Positions 37,941 through 46,749 of a stretch of 64,000 nucleotides of DNA are shown one piece after another (position 1 is the stretch's first letter; each line of letters starts with the position of its first letter). Made by a program: the position numbers and the translations under genes. The notes beneath the pieces are model-generated. The model had not been told where the DNA came from, made no database searches, and saw nothing but the letters and a program-made list of their open reading frames with translations. The DNA comes from Hydrogenophaga sp. (lineage in GTDB: Bacteria; Pseudomonadota; Gammaproteobacteria; Burkholderiales; Burkholderiaceae_C), in the NCBI GenBank assembly GCA_011391495.1, contig JAABQK010000002.1, positions 62,001 through 126,000 of the forward strand, in the 5' to 3' direction.

Positions 37941-38321
37941 ATGAAATTGCATGCTGACCAACCGGACCTGCACACCATCACCGCCTATGAGGCCGGATGG
38001 ATCGCCGTGAATGGGCAACGCCATACGCAAAGCATCATCCTCTCTTCAACGGGAGGATGGCTACCCTGGTCGTGCGCCCGATTCGAAGCACTGACTCCCG
38101 GTCATTTTGAATCGCTGCTCGCCAGCACGGACGAGCGCCCCGAACTGGTGCTGTTTGGCAGCGGAACACGTCTGCGGTTTGCACGTCCTGCGCTGCTGCA
38201 AAGTCTGATCAGCCAGCGCATCGGCGTGGAGACCATGGACACGCTGGCCGCGTGCCGGACGTACAACATCCTGGCGGCCGAAGGACGCCGGGTCATTGCG
38301 GCCCTGCTGATCGAAGCCTGA
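37941..38321 (+). CDS. Mth938-like domain protein (DUF498)
   Basis: 126 residues. The pattern ITAYEAGWIAVNG, then ELVLFGSGTRLRF and the late CRTYNILAAEGRRVIAALLIEA matches the Mth938/NDUFAF3-like family, a small alpha/beta fold of unresolved bacterial function whose mitochondrial homologue assists complex I assembly. Divergent from alaA across a 158-base gap. Confidence 0.85.
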   Translation: MKLHADQPDLHTITAYEAGWIAVNGQRHTQSIILSSTGGWLPWSCARFEALTPGHFESLLASTDERPELVLFGSGTRLRFARPALLQSLISQRIGVETMDTLAACRTYNILAAEGRRVIAALLIEA

Positions 38322-38530
38322 TCCGGACGTCAAGAGAACGGGCGGGTGGTGCCCACTCACGAGGCGCGCCCTCCCAGCCACCAGTCCAACTATGGTGGCG
38401 GACACCCATTCAGGGTAAAATACCAGATTGTTCCCGCCTTGCCGATTTCGCTCGACAGCGTCCCTGAAAGGGTGCCGATGGACGGGAAACCAACGAATTT
38501 CCACCAACTTACGTCAGGGGCCCACGCAGT

Positions 38531-39007
38531 ATGGCAGTCGTTGTCAATAAACCCATTCCCGAATTTGAAGCCTTGGCCACCGGCGGTATCAAGGTCAGCA
38601 ACCAGACGCATCTTGGACAGACAGTCGTACTCTACTTCTATCCCAAGGACAACACCCCGGGCTGTACCACGGAAGCCATGCAGTTCCGTGACAAATACAA
38701 GGATTTTGTCAAAGCAGGCGCCCATGTTTTCGGTGTCTCGCGCGACAACATGAAGTCGCACGACGACTTCAAGACCAAGCTGGAATTGCCGTTTGAGTTG
38801 ATCGCCGACACGGAAGAAAAAATGTGCCACATGTTTGGCGTGGTCAAGAACAAGATCATGTACGGCAAAAAGGTCAAGGGCATCGAGCGCAGCACCTTCC
38901 TGATTGGCGCCGACGGCGTACTCAAACAGGAATGGCGTGGCCTGAAAGTGCCGGGTCATGTGGAGGACGTTCTGAAAGCCGTCAAAGCATTGAAAAAGGC
39001 TGCCTGA
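38531..39007 (+). CDS. bcp: Thioredoxin-dependent peroxiredoxin, Bcp/PrxQ type
   Basis: 158 residues, monomeric PrxQ length. The peroxidatic Cys45 lies in NTPGCTTEAM; Cys50, the resolving residue in two-cysteine Bcp proteins (GCTTEAC), is Met here. Cys99 is the only other cysteine, so this is an atypical or 1-Cys form. It reduces hydrogen peroxide and organic peroxides. A TAAAAT -10-like element lies near 38415, and AGGGG precedes the ATG. Confidence 0.92.
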   Translation: MAVVVNKPIPEFEALATGGIKVSNQTHLGQTVVLYFYPKDNTPGCTTEAMQFRDKYKDFVKAGAHVFGVSRDNMKSHDDFKTKLELPFELIADTEEKMCHMFGVVKNKIMYGKKVKGIERSTFLIGADGVLKQEWRGLKVPGHVEDVLKAVKALKKAA

Positions 39008-39124
39008 CAGGCGTTCGAGACTCCCGTGGCGCGGGCTGGGTGCGTCATTTGTCTCGTGCATAATGGATTCATGACATCGGGAAGTTTTTCCGCTCCACTT
39101 GCCCTTCTATTTCCCTGCAGCCCG

Positions 39125-39155
39125 AAAAGCCGCCCGGTTTCCCCGGCGGCTTTTT
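39125..39155 (+). terminator. Rho-independent terminator between bcp and phoH
   Basis: A perfect 10-bp stem: AAAAGCCGCC (39125-39134) with GGCGGCTTTT (39145-39154), loop of 10 bases, followed by a T-rich tail. It is 118 bases after the bcp stop, so it may end either the bcp mRNA or a short separate RNA starting after a CATAAT element at 39059-39064. Confidence 0.75.
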
Positions 39156-39190
39156 GCTTTTTGGTCCTGCACTGAACCACGACACCCTCC

Positions 39191-40987
39191 ATGCCACTGC
39201 CACCCCCCCCTTCCAGACGTGCCGCTTTGCTCGCCTCCGACGCCTACAGCCTCAAAGCGGTAGAAGAGCCGTTTGATTTCTCGCCAGAAGCTGAGCCGAC
39301 TGCACGGACCTCGGGCGCGCAGTCGGTCGCTTCACCGCTCCCGGAGGCGGTGAAGCCGGCTTCCGGCGCAAGGTCCCGCGGCAGGGAGCGCAAGGCCGCG
39401 CCGGACATGGTGCCCCTCCTGCCCGCTAAAAGGGCGCCCGTGGTCGTCGTGCCTGCCCTTGCAGTACAGGCTTCGCCCGACCTTCGTGCTGCCAGGCCCC
39501 CTCAAGCGCTGCCTGCAACCAGTCAATCTGCCGAACCGCCACCACCTGTTGCAAGCAAACGGCGCAATGGCCGTGGCAAGCCCAGCGCGTCCACCGGCCC
39601 GGCCCGCCTGTTCGTGCTGGACACCAACGTGCTGCTGCACGACCCGATGAGCTTGTTCCGCTTCGAGGAACACGATATTTTTCTGCCCATGATCGTGCTC
39701 GAAGAGCTGGATGGTCACAAAAAGGGCATGACCGAAGTGGCCCGCAATGGCCGTCAGACCAGCCGTACGCTCGATGCGCTGGTTGCCCAGCAAGGTGGCG
39801 ACCTGGCGCGAGGTCTCAAACTGTCTGCCACGGGTCACCTCACCGCGCGCGGTCTTCTGTTCTTTCAGACCGAACCACTGGACAACCAGCTGCCCGCCAG
39901 TCTGCCCCAGGGCAAGGCAGACAACCAGATCCTGGGCGTGGTGCACGCACTGCGTGACAAGTACCCACAGCGGGATGTCATCCTGGTGTCCAAGGACATC
40001 AACATGCGCGTCAAGGCCCGCGCGCTGGGTCTTGCTGCGGAGGATTATCAAAACGACAAGACACTGGATGACGGTGAACTGCTGTACGCCGGCGCACTGG
40101 CCTTGCCGCAAGACTTCTGGACCCGCCAGAGCAAGACCATTGAAAGCTGGCAGAGCGGCAGCCACACGTTCTACCGCGTCAGCGGTCCAACGGTGGGACA
40201 GTTCTACATCAACCAGTTTGTGTACTTCGAAGCCCCTGGAGAACCACCTCTCTATGCCCGCGTGACCGAAATCCGCGACAAGACGGCGGTGCTCAAGACG
40301 CTGAAGGACTACACGCACCTGAAGAACGCGGTCTGGGGCGTGACCAGTCGCAACCGCGAACAGAACTTCGCGCTCAACCTCTTGATGGACCCGGAGATCG
40401 ATTTCGTGACCCTGGCCGGCACGGCGGGAACGGGCAAGACGCTGATGGCGCTGGCCAGTGGCCTGACACAGGTGCTGGATGACCGCCGCTATACCGAGAT
40501 CATCATGACCCGTGCCACGGTCAGCGTGGGCGAGGACATCGGTTTTCTGCCAGGCACCGAGGAGGAGAAGATGGGCCCCTGGATGGGTGCGCTGGACGAC
40601 AACCTGGAGTTCCTGGCCAAGGGAGAAGGCGGCAACGCAGGGGAATGGGGCCGTGCCGCCACCAACGAACTCATTCGCAGCCGCATCAAGGTGAAAAGCA
40701 TGAATTTCATGCGCGGGCGCACCTTCATGAACAAGTACGTGATCATCGATGAGGCGCAGAACCTGACGCCCAAGCAGATGAAGACACTGATCACCCGCGC
40801 CGGCCCGGGAACCAAGATCATCTGCATGGGCAACCTCGCGCAGATCGACACGCCTTACCTGACAGAAGGTTCATCCGGTCTGACCTACGCGGTGGATCGA
40901 TTCAAGGGCTGGCCGCACGGCGGCCACATCACGCTGGCGCGCGGCGAGAGGTCCCGCCTGGCTGATTTCGCAAGCGAAATCCTCTGA
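39191..40987 (+). CDS. PIN domain - PhoH-like ATPase (PhoH2 type)
   Basis: 598 residues. Residues 1-135 are Pro/Ala-rich and probably disordered. A PIN domain follows (RLFVLDTNVLLHDP, about 138-270) with the acidic residues DTN and EELDGHKKG, then a PhoH ATPase domain with Walker A GTAGTGKT near 410 and Walker B YVIIDEAQNL. PhoH2 proteins couple helicase and ribonuclease activity on RNA. No small antitoxin gene is directly upstream; the leader instead holds a terminator. A strong bidirectional hairpin follows the stop. Confidence 0.9.
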   Translation: MPLPPPPSRRAALLASDAYSLKAVEEPFDFSPEAEPTARTSGAQSVASPLPEAVKPASGARSRGRERKAAPDMVPLLPAKRAPVVVVPALAVQASPDLRAARPPQALPATSQSAEPPPPVASKRRNGRGKPSASTGPARLFVLDTNVLLHDPMSLFRFEEHDIFLPMIVLEELDGHKKGMTEVARNGRQTSRTLDALVAQQGGDLARGLKLSATGHLTARGLLFFQTEPLDNQLPASLPQGKADNQILGVVHALRDKYPQRDVILVSKDINMRVKARALGLAAEDYQNDKTLDDGELLYAGALALPQDFWTRQSKTIESWQSGSHTFYRVSGPTVGQFYINQFVYFEAPGEPPLYARVTEIRDKTAVLKTLKDYTHLKNAVWGVTSRNREQNFALNLLMDPEIDFVTLAGTAGTGKTLMALASGLTQVLDDRRYTEIIMTRATVSVGEDIGFLPGTEEEKMGPWMGALDDNLEFLAKGEGGNAGEWGRAATNELIRSRIKVKSMNFMRGRTFMNKYVIIDEAQNLTPKQMKTLITRAGPGTKIICMGNLAQIDTPYLTEGSSGLTYAVDRFKGWPHGGHITLARGERSRLADFASEIL

Positions 40988-41009
40988 CGCGAGACGCGTT
41001 GTCTCGCCC

Positions 41010-41041
41010 ATGAAAAAACCGGCTCAGGCCGGTTTTTTCAT
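41010..41041. terminator. Bidirectional rho-independent terminator (PhoH / dnaB)
   Basis: ATGAAAAAACCGGC (41010-41023) is perfectly complementary to GCCGGTTTTTTCAT (41028-41041) around a TCAG loop: a 14-bp stem with T-runs on both strands between convergent genes. Confidence 0.9.
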
Positions 41042-41062
41042 GGCCGATCTGGATCCTGCCAC

Positions 41063-42496
41063 TCAGAAATCGCCACCACCTGCCAGACTTTCGAACCGGG
41101 TCAGCATGTTCAGGAAGGCCAGTTTGACCGTTCCAGTGGGACCATTTCGCTGCTTGCCGATGATGATCTCGGCCACACCCGGCTCCTTGCAGGCATCCTT
41201 GGTGTAGTACTCATCGCGATAGATGAACATGATGATGTCCGCATCCTGCTCGATGGCACCCGATTCGCGCAGATCGCTCATCATGGGGCGCTTGTCGGTG
41301 CGGGTCTCCACGCTGCGGTTCAGCTGCGAGAGCGCGATCACCGGACACTGCAACTCCTTGGCCAGCATCTTGAGGCCACGCGAGATTTCCCCGAGTTCGG
41401 AAGCCCGGTTGTCACCGTCCGAACCGCTCCCGCTCATGAGCTGCAGGTAGTCCACCACAATCAGACCGAGCTTGCCACATTGCCGGGAAAGGCGCCGGGC
41501 GTTGGCGCGCAGCACACTGGCCGAAAGACCCGGGGTTTCATCGATGTGCAATGAAACGTTGCGCAGTTTCTCGATCGCTTCGGTCAGGCGTGGCCATTCG
41601 TCATCGGTGAGCTTGCCATTGCGCAGATGGCTCTGGTTGATCCGCCCGATCGAGCCGACGATACGCACGGCCAGTTGCGAGGCTCCCATTTCCATGGAGA
41701 ACACTGCCACCGGCAGACCCTCGTTGAGGGCCACATGCTCCGCGATGTTGATGGCAAATGCCGTCTTGCCCATCGAAGGACGCGCCGCCAGCACCACCAA
41801 GTCGCCGGCCTGCAATCCCGAGGTCATGCGGTCCAGGTCCACGAATCCGGTTGGCACCCCGGTTATGTCATTGGGGTTGTCGGCCATTTCCTGCACGCGG
41901 TCGAGCAGGTCGACCACCAGCTTGTCCATGCCCTGGAACCCCTCCTTCATGCGCGAGCCCTCTTCCCCGATATGGAAGATCTTCTGTTCGGCTTCGTCGA
42001 GGATTTTCTCGACCGGTCGGCCCTGCGTGTTGAAGGCTGCGGTGGCGATTTCATCGCTCGCGGCCACCAGTTTGCGCAGGATGGCCCGTTCGCGCACGAT
42101 TTCGGCGTAACGGCGGATGTTCGCTGCACTCGGTACGTATTGCGCCAGCGAGTTCAGGTAGGCCAGACCGCCCGCCTCATCGGCCTTGCCCAGGCTCTGC
42201 AGGTGCTCATAGACCGTGACCACATCGGCCGGCTTGCTGGCGTTGACCAGTGTCGCAATCGCCGAGTAGGTCAGACGGTGTTCGTAGCGGTAGAAGTCGG
42301 AATCATTGACCAGATCGGCCACCCGATCCCAGGCACCATTGTCCAGCAACAGCCCACCCAGCACGCTGGACTCTGCCTCTATGGAGTGAGGGGGGACGCG
42401 CAACTGCGCGATCTGGCGGTCGCTTCCCAAGCCCACCTCGTCTAGACCGGCATCGAAAGAAGAGAAGGAATTGGAAAAAACAGCGGACATGGACAT
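41063..42496 (-). CDS. dnaB: Replicative DNA helicase DnaB
   Basis: 477 residues from the ATG at 42496; an ATG two codons in (42490) is equally possible, and no clear ribosome site decides. N-terminal primase-interacting domain (LRVPPHSIEAESSVLGGLL), RecA-like ATPase with Walker A ARPSMGKTAFA, the DLRESGAIEQDAD loop, and a C-terminal IIGKQRNGPTG. It unwinds DNA at the replication fork. It follows rplI but is separated by a terminator. Confidence 0.97.
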   Translation of the reverse strand: MSMSAVFSNSFSSFDAGLDEVGLGSDRQIAQLRVPPHSIEAESSVLGGLLLDNGAWDRVADLVNDSDFYRYEHRLTYSAIATLVNASKPADVVTVYEHLQSLGKADEAGGLAYLNSLAQYVPSAANIRRYAEIVRERAILRKLVAASDEIATAAFNTQGRPVEKILDEAEQKIFHIGEEGSRMKEGFQGMDKLVVDLLDRVQEMADNPNDITGVPTGFVDLDRMTSGLQAGDLVVLAARPSMGKTAFAINIAEHVALNEGLPVAVFSMEMGASQLAVRIVGSIGRINQSHLRNGKLTDDEWPRLTEAIEKLRNVSLHIDETPGLSASVLRANARRLSRQCGKLGLIVVDYLQLMSGSGSDGDNRASELGEISRGLKMLAKELQCPVIALSQLNRSVETRTDKRPMMSDLRESGAIEQDADIIMFIYRDEYYTKDACKEPGVAEIIIGKQRNGPTGTVKLAFLNMLTRFESLAGGGDF

Positions 42497-42634
42497 TCGT
42501 GAAGTGAGACGCAATGGTACGCGTCGGGCGCCTGAAAGTCATGGGACAAGCCTGTGGACAAGCCGTGAACAGTCCGGAATAACTCGAATCGAGCGATCGC
42601 TACCTGTGATGCCCCGATCACAGGCTCTTGATCA

Positions 42635-42668
42635 ACAAAAAAGCCGCCAACCCCAAGGGCGGCGGCTT
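42635..42668 (-). terminator. Rho-independent terminator of the rpsF-priB-rpsR-rplI operon
   Basis: AAGCCGCC (42641-42648) and GGCGGCTT (42661-42668) form an 8-bp stem; on the minus strand the hairpin is followed by TTTTTTG. It is 33 bases after the rplI stop. Confidence 0.85.
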
Positions 42669-42701
42669 CAGGGCTTGGCGCATGTGCGCCAGCGCAGGGT
42701 A

Positions 42702-43154
42702 TCAGGCAGTTTCGCCCAACACCGAGACGTTGACGTCGACCGTCACGTCGGTGTGCAGGTTCACGCTCACCGTGTAGTCACCCACGTTTTTCAGGGGACC
42801 ATTGGGCATGCGCACCTGCGACTTGGTCACAGCGAAGCCTTGCTTGTTCAACTCTTCGGACACGTCGTGGTTGGTGACGGAGCCGAAAAGGCGACCGTCC
42901 ACACCGGCTTTCTGGGAAAGCTTGACGGTCACGGCAGCCAGCTTCTCACCCAAGGCCTGGGCTTCAGCGTGTTTGGCGGCCGCCACTTTTTCGAGTTCGG
43001 CGCGGCGGGCTTCGAATTCAGCGATGGCATTGGAGGTGGCACGGCGGGCGCGGCCCGACGGGATCAGGAAGTTACGGGCATAGCCGTCCTTGACCTTGAC
43101 CACATCGCCCAGGGCACCGAGGTTGACAACTTTGTCGAGCAGAATGATTTGCAT
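42702..43154 (-). CDS. rplI: 50S ribosomal protein L9
   Basis: 150 residues from the ATG at 43154 ([22 protein letters not shown]), the standard L9 length; the 34 upstream codons overlap rpsR. N-terminal rRNA-binding domain with [13 protein letters not shown], then the long helix and C-terminal domain. Last gene of the ribosomal cluster. Confidence 0.98.
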   Translation of the reverse strand: MQIILLDKVVNLGALGDVVKVKDGYARNFLIPSGRARRATSNAIAEFEARRAELEKVAAAKHAEAQALGEKLAAVTVKLSQKAGVDGRLFGSVTNHDVSEELNKQGFAVTKSQVRMPNGPLKNVGDYTVSVNLHTDVTVDVNVSVLGETA

Positions 43155-43167
43155 GTCAGGCTCTCTT

Positions 43168-43449
43168 TCAGACGCGGTGCTGGTCGCTGTAAGGCAACAT
43201 GGCCAGGAAGCGCGCACGCTTGATGGCGGTGTTGACCTGACGCTGGTAGAAGGCACGCGTGCCGGTCAGGCGCGCAGGAATGATCTTGCCGTTTTCGGCG
43301 ATGAAGTCACGCAGAACGTCCACGTCCTTGTAGTCGACCTCTTCGACATTGGCCACGGTGAAGCGGCAGAAACGCTTGCGCTTGAACAGCAGCGATTGGG
43401 TGTTGCGCTTGGGGCGCTTGTCTTTGTTGAAACGTTTGGGGGAAGCCAT
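43168..43449 (-). CDS. rpsR: 30S ribosomal protein S18
   Basis: 93 residues with the S18 core ([22 protein letters not shown] and [21 protein letters not shown]). The usual position between priB and rplI. Confidence 0.98.
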   Translation of the reverse strand: MASPKRFNKDKRPKRNTQSLLFKRKRFCRFTVANVEEVDYKDVDVLRDFIAENGKIIPARLTGTRAFYQRQVNTAIKRARFLAMLPYSDQHRV

Positions 43450-43461
43450 GATGGGCCTTTC

Positions 43462-43764
43462 CTATGTTTTGCTGAAATCTTGGATATGGAACACTACGCC
43501 TTTTCCGTTGCGTGCATTCGCCAGAAACCCGTGAAACTCACAAACCGACTCGAGCCCCTGACGGGACAGCGTTTCAGCCTGGGTACCGAAGGCCACCGCC
43601 CTCAGTTGCAGCTTCACCAGTCTCGGGGTATCCATTTCGGTGACTGTGGACTCATGCTCCAGCACGATGTTGACAGCCGGTATGCCTGCCGGTGTGTAGC
43701 GCAGGCTCTGGACCTGCACCACCACGGCGGACATCTGGAAACGGTTACCCGCTGACGATGTCAC
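43462..43764 (-). CDS. priB: Primosomal replication protein N (PriB)
   Basis: 100 residues forming a single OB fold (VVVQVQSLRYTPAGIPAVN..., then EFHGFLANARNGKGVVFHI). PriB binds single-stranded DNA and loads DnaB during restart; dnaB is two genes on. Its position between rpsF and rpsR is the classic one. Confidence 0.95.
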   Translation of the reverse strand: MTSSAGNRFQMSAVVVQVQSLRYTPAGIPAVNIVLEHESTVTEMDTPRLVKLQLRAVAFGTQAETLSRQGLESVCEFHGFLANARNGKGVVFHIQDFSKT

Positions 43765-43772
43765 GCCCGAAA

Positions 43773-44171
43773 TCAGGCTTCGGCGCGTTGCTCGCGAGGT
43801 TCGCGGTGTTCGCGCTGCTCGGGCGGCTGAAGCTTGCGGGCTTCCTCGCGCTCAACCGACTTCATCATGGAAGACGGGCCGGTGTCGGCTTTCTTCCGGA
43901 GTACGGTCAGGTGGCGCAACACGGCGTCGTTGAACTTGAAGGCGTGCTCCAGCTCGGCCATCACGGCCTGATCGGCCTCGATGTTGACGCACAGGTAGTG
44001 GGCCTTCGACAGCTTGTTGATCTGGTAGGCCATCTGACGACGGCCCCAGTCTTCAACGCGGTGGATCTTGCCACCGCCGGTGGTGATCATGCCCTTGTAG
44101 CGCTCCAGCATGGCCGGAACTTGTTCGCTTTGATCCGGATGGATCAGCAAAACGATTTCGTAATGACGCAT
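43773..44171 (-). CDS. rpsF: 30S ribosomal protein S6
   Basis: 132 residues from the ATG at 44171 ([21 protein letters not shown]), preceded by GGAGA. Typical S6 core ([23 protein letters not shown]) with an extended charged C-terminus rich in Arg, Glu and Pro. First gene of the cluster. Confidence 0.98.
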   Translation of the reverse strand: MRHYEIVLLIHPDQSEQVPAMLERYKGMITTGGGKIHRVEDWGRRQMAYQINKLSKAHYLCVNIEADQAVMAELEHAFKFNDAVLRHLTVLRKKADTGPSSMMKSVEREEARKLQPPEQREHREPREQRAEA

Positions 44172-44306
44172 AGACTCTCCTTGTGGATAAAAAAGCCGCC
44201 CCCAGCGTCTGTTTGGGGTGCAGCAAGGCAAGCCCGCGATTCTAGCAAGAAACCAGTCTGTTTACAAAAAAGCCCAGTTTCAGTGCCTGAGCACACAAGG
44301 GTTGCA

Positions 44307-46448
44307 TCAATCACCGCGCCGTGACCTGGCTCGGTCCGTACGCAGGTTGGGGTAGCGCACATACTCCACCAGCTCCTGAACCTTCTGACCCGGTGCAGGC
44401 GTCACCAGGCTGACCAGCACGATCACGGCAAAGCCCACCGGAACGCCGAAAACACCGGCTGAAATGGGCAGGATGTCCCACCAGAGCCGGATCGGCGACG
44501 TGACGCCGAACACCTCGCGCAGCCAGGGCTGGGTCGTGAGCATGTAGTAGGAGGTCACCCCAAGTCCGGTGATCATGCCCAGCGATGCCGCAATACCCGT
44601 GGCGCGCTTCCAGAAAATGCCCAGCACGAGCGCGGGAAAAAACGCCGCGGCGGCGAACGAGAACGCAGCCGACACCAGGAACAGGATGTCCGCTGGCTTC
44701 TGGGCAGCCACGTAAGCCGCTGCCAGCGCAACCATGAGCAGCAGCACCTTGGAGATGGTCACACGCCGCGCGGTCGAAGCATTCGGGTCGAGCATCTTGT
44801 AGTAGAGGTCATGTGACAACGCGTTGGCGATCGTCAGCAGCAAGCCATCGGCGGTGGACAGCGCAGCGGCCAGACCTCCCGCTGCCACCAGCCCCGAGAC
44901 CACATAAGGCAGGCCCCCGATTTCCGGTGTGGCCAGCACCACAATGTCACCGCCCAGGGTCATTTCGTTGAGCTGAAGGATGCCATCGCGGTTGATGTCG
45001 GTGATCGACATCAGGCTCGGGTCCACCTTGTTCCAGGAAGCCACCCACTGTGGCAACTGGTCCAGCGGCGTCCCGACCACCATATGAAAAACTTCAAACT
45101 TCACGAGCACCGCCAGCGCCGGGGCGGTGACATACAGCAGGAAAATGAACACCAACGACCAGGTCACCGACTGACGCGCTTCTTTGACACTGGGTACGGT
45201 GTAGTAGCGCATGAGGATGTGCGGCAGCGCGGCCGTGCCCACCATCAGGCAAAAGACCAGTGCCAGAAAGTTGCGGCGCGACTCGTCAAATGCCTTGCGC
45301 GCCGGGTGGTCGCCACGGGGATCTCCCGCGTATTGCTGAGACTGCGGTGGCATGCCGTTGAGGGGCTTGGACTTGGTTTCGGCCGCCTCACGTGCCCGGC
45401 TCCAGGTCGCTCTGGCAGATGCCGCATCCCTGGGCAACAGGGAAAGCGACTTTTCGGCGGCAGAAATGGCGGCCGAAGGAGCTGCGCTGGCGCGCAATGC
45501 GCTCAGGCGTGCCTCTGCCGCCGCCTTTTCGGCGGCCAGCGCAGCGGCCGGATCCTTGAGCTTGGCACCCAGATCGTCTGCACGTTGCCGGAACAGCTCG
45601 CGCACCTCCAGCTCTTTGGGATCGTTGGCCAGCAGCTTTTCCTTGGCCGTGACCTTTTCGAGCTGGAAGCCGTAGATGAGCTGCGGCACAGGCACCTGGG
45701 TCTGCTTGACCGAGAGCCATATCACGGGGATCAGGTAAGCCACGATCAGGATGATGTACTGGGCCACCTGCGTCCACGTCACGGCACGCATGCCGCCCAG
45801 GAAGGAGCACACCAGGATGCCCCCCAGACCCAGGAAGACACCCAGCTCGAAGGCGACCCCCGTCAGGCGAGAGGTGATCAGGCCCACACCATAGATCTGC
45901 GCCACAAGGTAGGTGAAGGAGCACAGGATGGCCGCGACGATGCCCAGCAGACGCGGCAGGTTGCCGCCATAGCGCTCGCCCAGGAAGTCCGGAATGGTGA
46001 ACTGCCCAAATTTGCGCAGATAGGGCGCGAGCAGCAGCGCCACCAGGCAATAGCCACCGGTCCAGCCCATGATGAAGGCCAGACCGCTGTAACCCGTGAG
46101 GTAGAGGGTCCCCGCCAGTCCTATGAATGAAGCGGCCGACATCCAGTCCGCCCCTGTGGCCATGCCGTTGTAGACCGCCGGAACGCGTCGACCCGCCACG
46201 TAGTATTCGGTCGCATCGGTGGTGCGGCTCATGATGCCGATGACTGCATACAGGGCAATGGTGGCGAAGAGGAAGATGAAGCCGATCCACTGCCGCGACA
46301 GGCCAAGCTGCTCGAGCAGGGCCAGGCTGATCACGAAGAGCACAAAGCCCACCGTGTACCAGGCATAGACCTTGTTGAGCTGCTGCTTGAACGCCAGATT
46401 GCGAGCGCGCCGCCCCGACCCCCCATTGGTTTCAAAGGAACTGGCCAT
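44307..46448 (-). CDS. Sodium/solute (acetate-type) symporter, SSS family, with coiled-coil insertion
   Basis: 713 residues, longer than ActP (about 550). Around 13 membrane spans with SSS motifs ATGADWMSAASFIGLAGT and GGLAAALSTADGLLL. Residues about 262-360 are a charged Ala/Glu/Lys insertion predicted to be coiled coil. Residues 484-495 (DINRDGILQLNE) fit an EF-hand calcium loop exactly. Together with the DUF4212 gene 4 bases upstream, this is the two-component VC_2705-like carboxylate symporter. Likely substrates are acetate or similar short acids. Confidence 0.88.
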   Translation of the reverse strand: MASSFETNGGSGRRARNLAFKQQLNKVYAWYTVGFVLFVISLALLEQLGLSRQWIGFIFLFATIALYAVIGIMSRTTDATEYYVAGRRVPAVYNGMATGADWMSAASFIGLAGTLYLTGYSGLAFIMGWTGGYCLVALLLAPYLRKFGQFTIPDFLGERYGGNLPRLLGIVAAILCSFTYLVAQIYGVGLITSRLTGVAFELGVFLGLGGILVCSFLGGMRAVTWTQVAQYIILIVAYLIPVIWLSVKQTQVPVPQLIYGFQLEKVTAKEKLLANDPKELEVRELFRQRADDLGAKLKDPAAALAAEKAAAEARLSALRASAAPSAAISAAEKSLSLLPRDAASARATWSRAREAAETKSKPLNGMPPQSQQYAGDPRGDHPARKAFDESRRNFLALVFCLMVGTAALPHILMRYYTVPSVKEARQSVTWSLVFIFLLYVTAPALAVLVKFEVFHMVVGTPLDQLPQWVASWNKVDPSLMSITDINRDGILQLNEMTLGGDIVVLATPEIGGLPYVVSGLVAAGGLAAALSTADGLLLTIANALSHDLYYKMLDPNASTARRVTISKVLLLMVALAAAYVAAQKPADILFLVSAAFSFAAAAFFPALVLGIFWKRATGIAASLGMITGLGVTSYYMLTTQPWLREVFGVTSPIRLWWDILPISAGVFGVPVGFAVIVLVSLVTPAPGQKVQELVEYVRYPNLRTDRARSRRGD

Positions 46449-46452
46449 GCAT

Positions 46453-46713
46453 TCAGTCCTCAGATTCCTCGACGTCGTGTTCGATGTCCAGCCGGTTCAT
46501 GTACCAAGCATAGAACGCGATGATCAGGCCGTAGACCACCAGTGCCCCCTGAGCCCCCATCCAGAAACTGAACGGCCACCCAAAAAAACTGAAATTCAGA
46601 TCGCGGGCGAAGTAGCTCACGCCAAAGGTCACGACCGCCCAGATCACGAGCAGCAAGGCCGTGACAAAGAGATTTTTGCGCCAGTAGCGCCGATGGATGT
46701 CGGTCAAGGCCAT
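46453..46713 (-). CDS. DUF4212 small symporter subunit
   Basis: 86 residues with two hydrophobic spans (LFVTALLLVIWAVVTFGVSYF and GALVVYGLIIAFYAWYMNRL) and an acidic tail. The combination IHRRYWRKN... FWMGAQGA is typical of DUF4212 partner subunits encoded before SSS symporters; the SSS gene starts after 4 bases. Confidence 0.88.
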   Translation of the reverse strand: MALTDIHRRYWRKNLFVTALLLVIWAVVTFGVSYFARDLNFSFFGWPFSFWMGAQGALVVYGLIIAFYAWYMNRLDIEHDVEESED

Positions 46714-46749
46714 GTGAGCAGTTCTTCTGATGGGGTGACCGGAAGGAAA

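Noticed and set aside
42603-42624. CRP site (TGTGA...TCACA) upstream of dnaB
   Set aside because: The half-sites are separated by 8 bases instead of 6, so it does not fit the CRP consensus; kept only as an inverted repeat.
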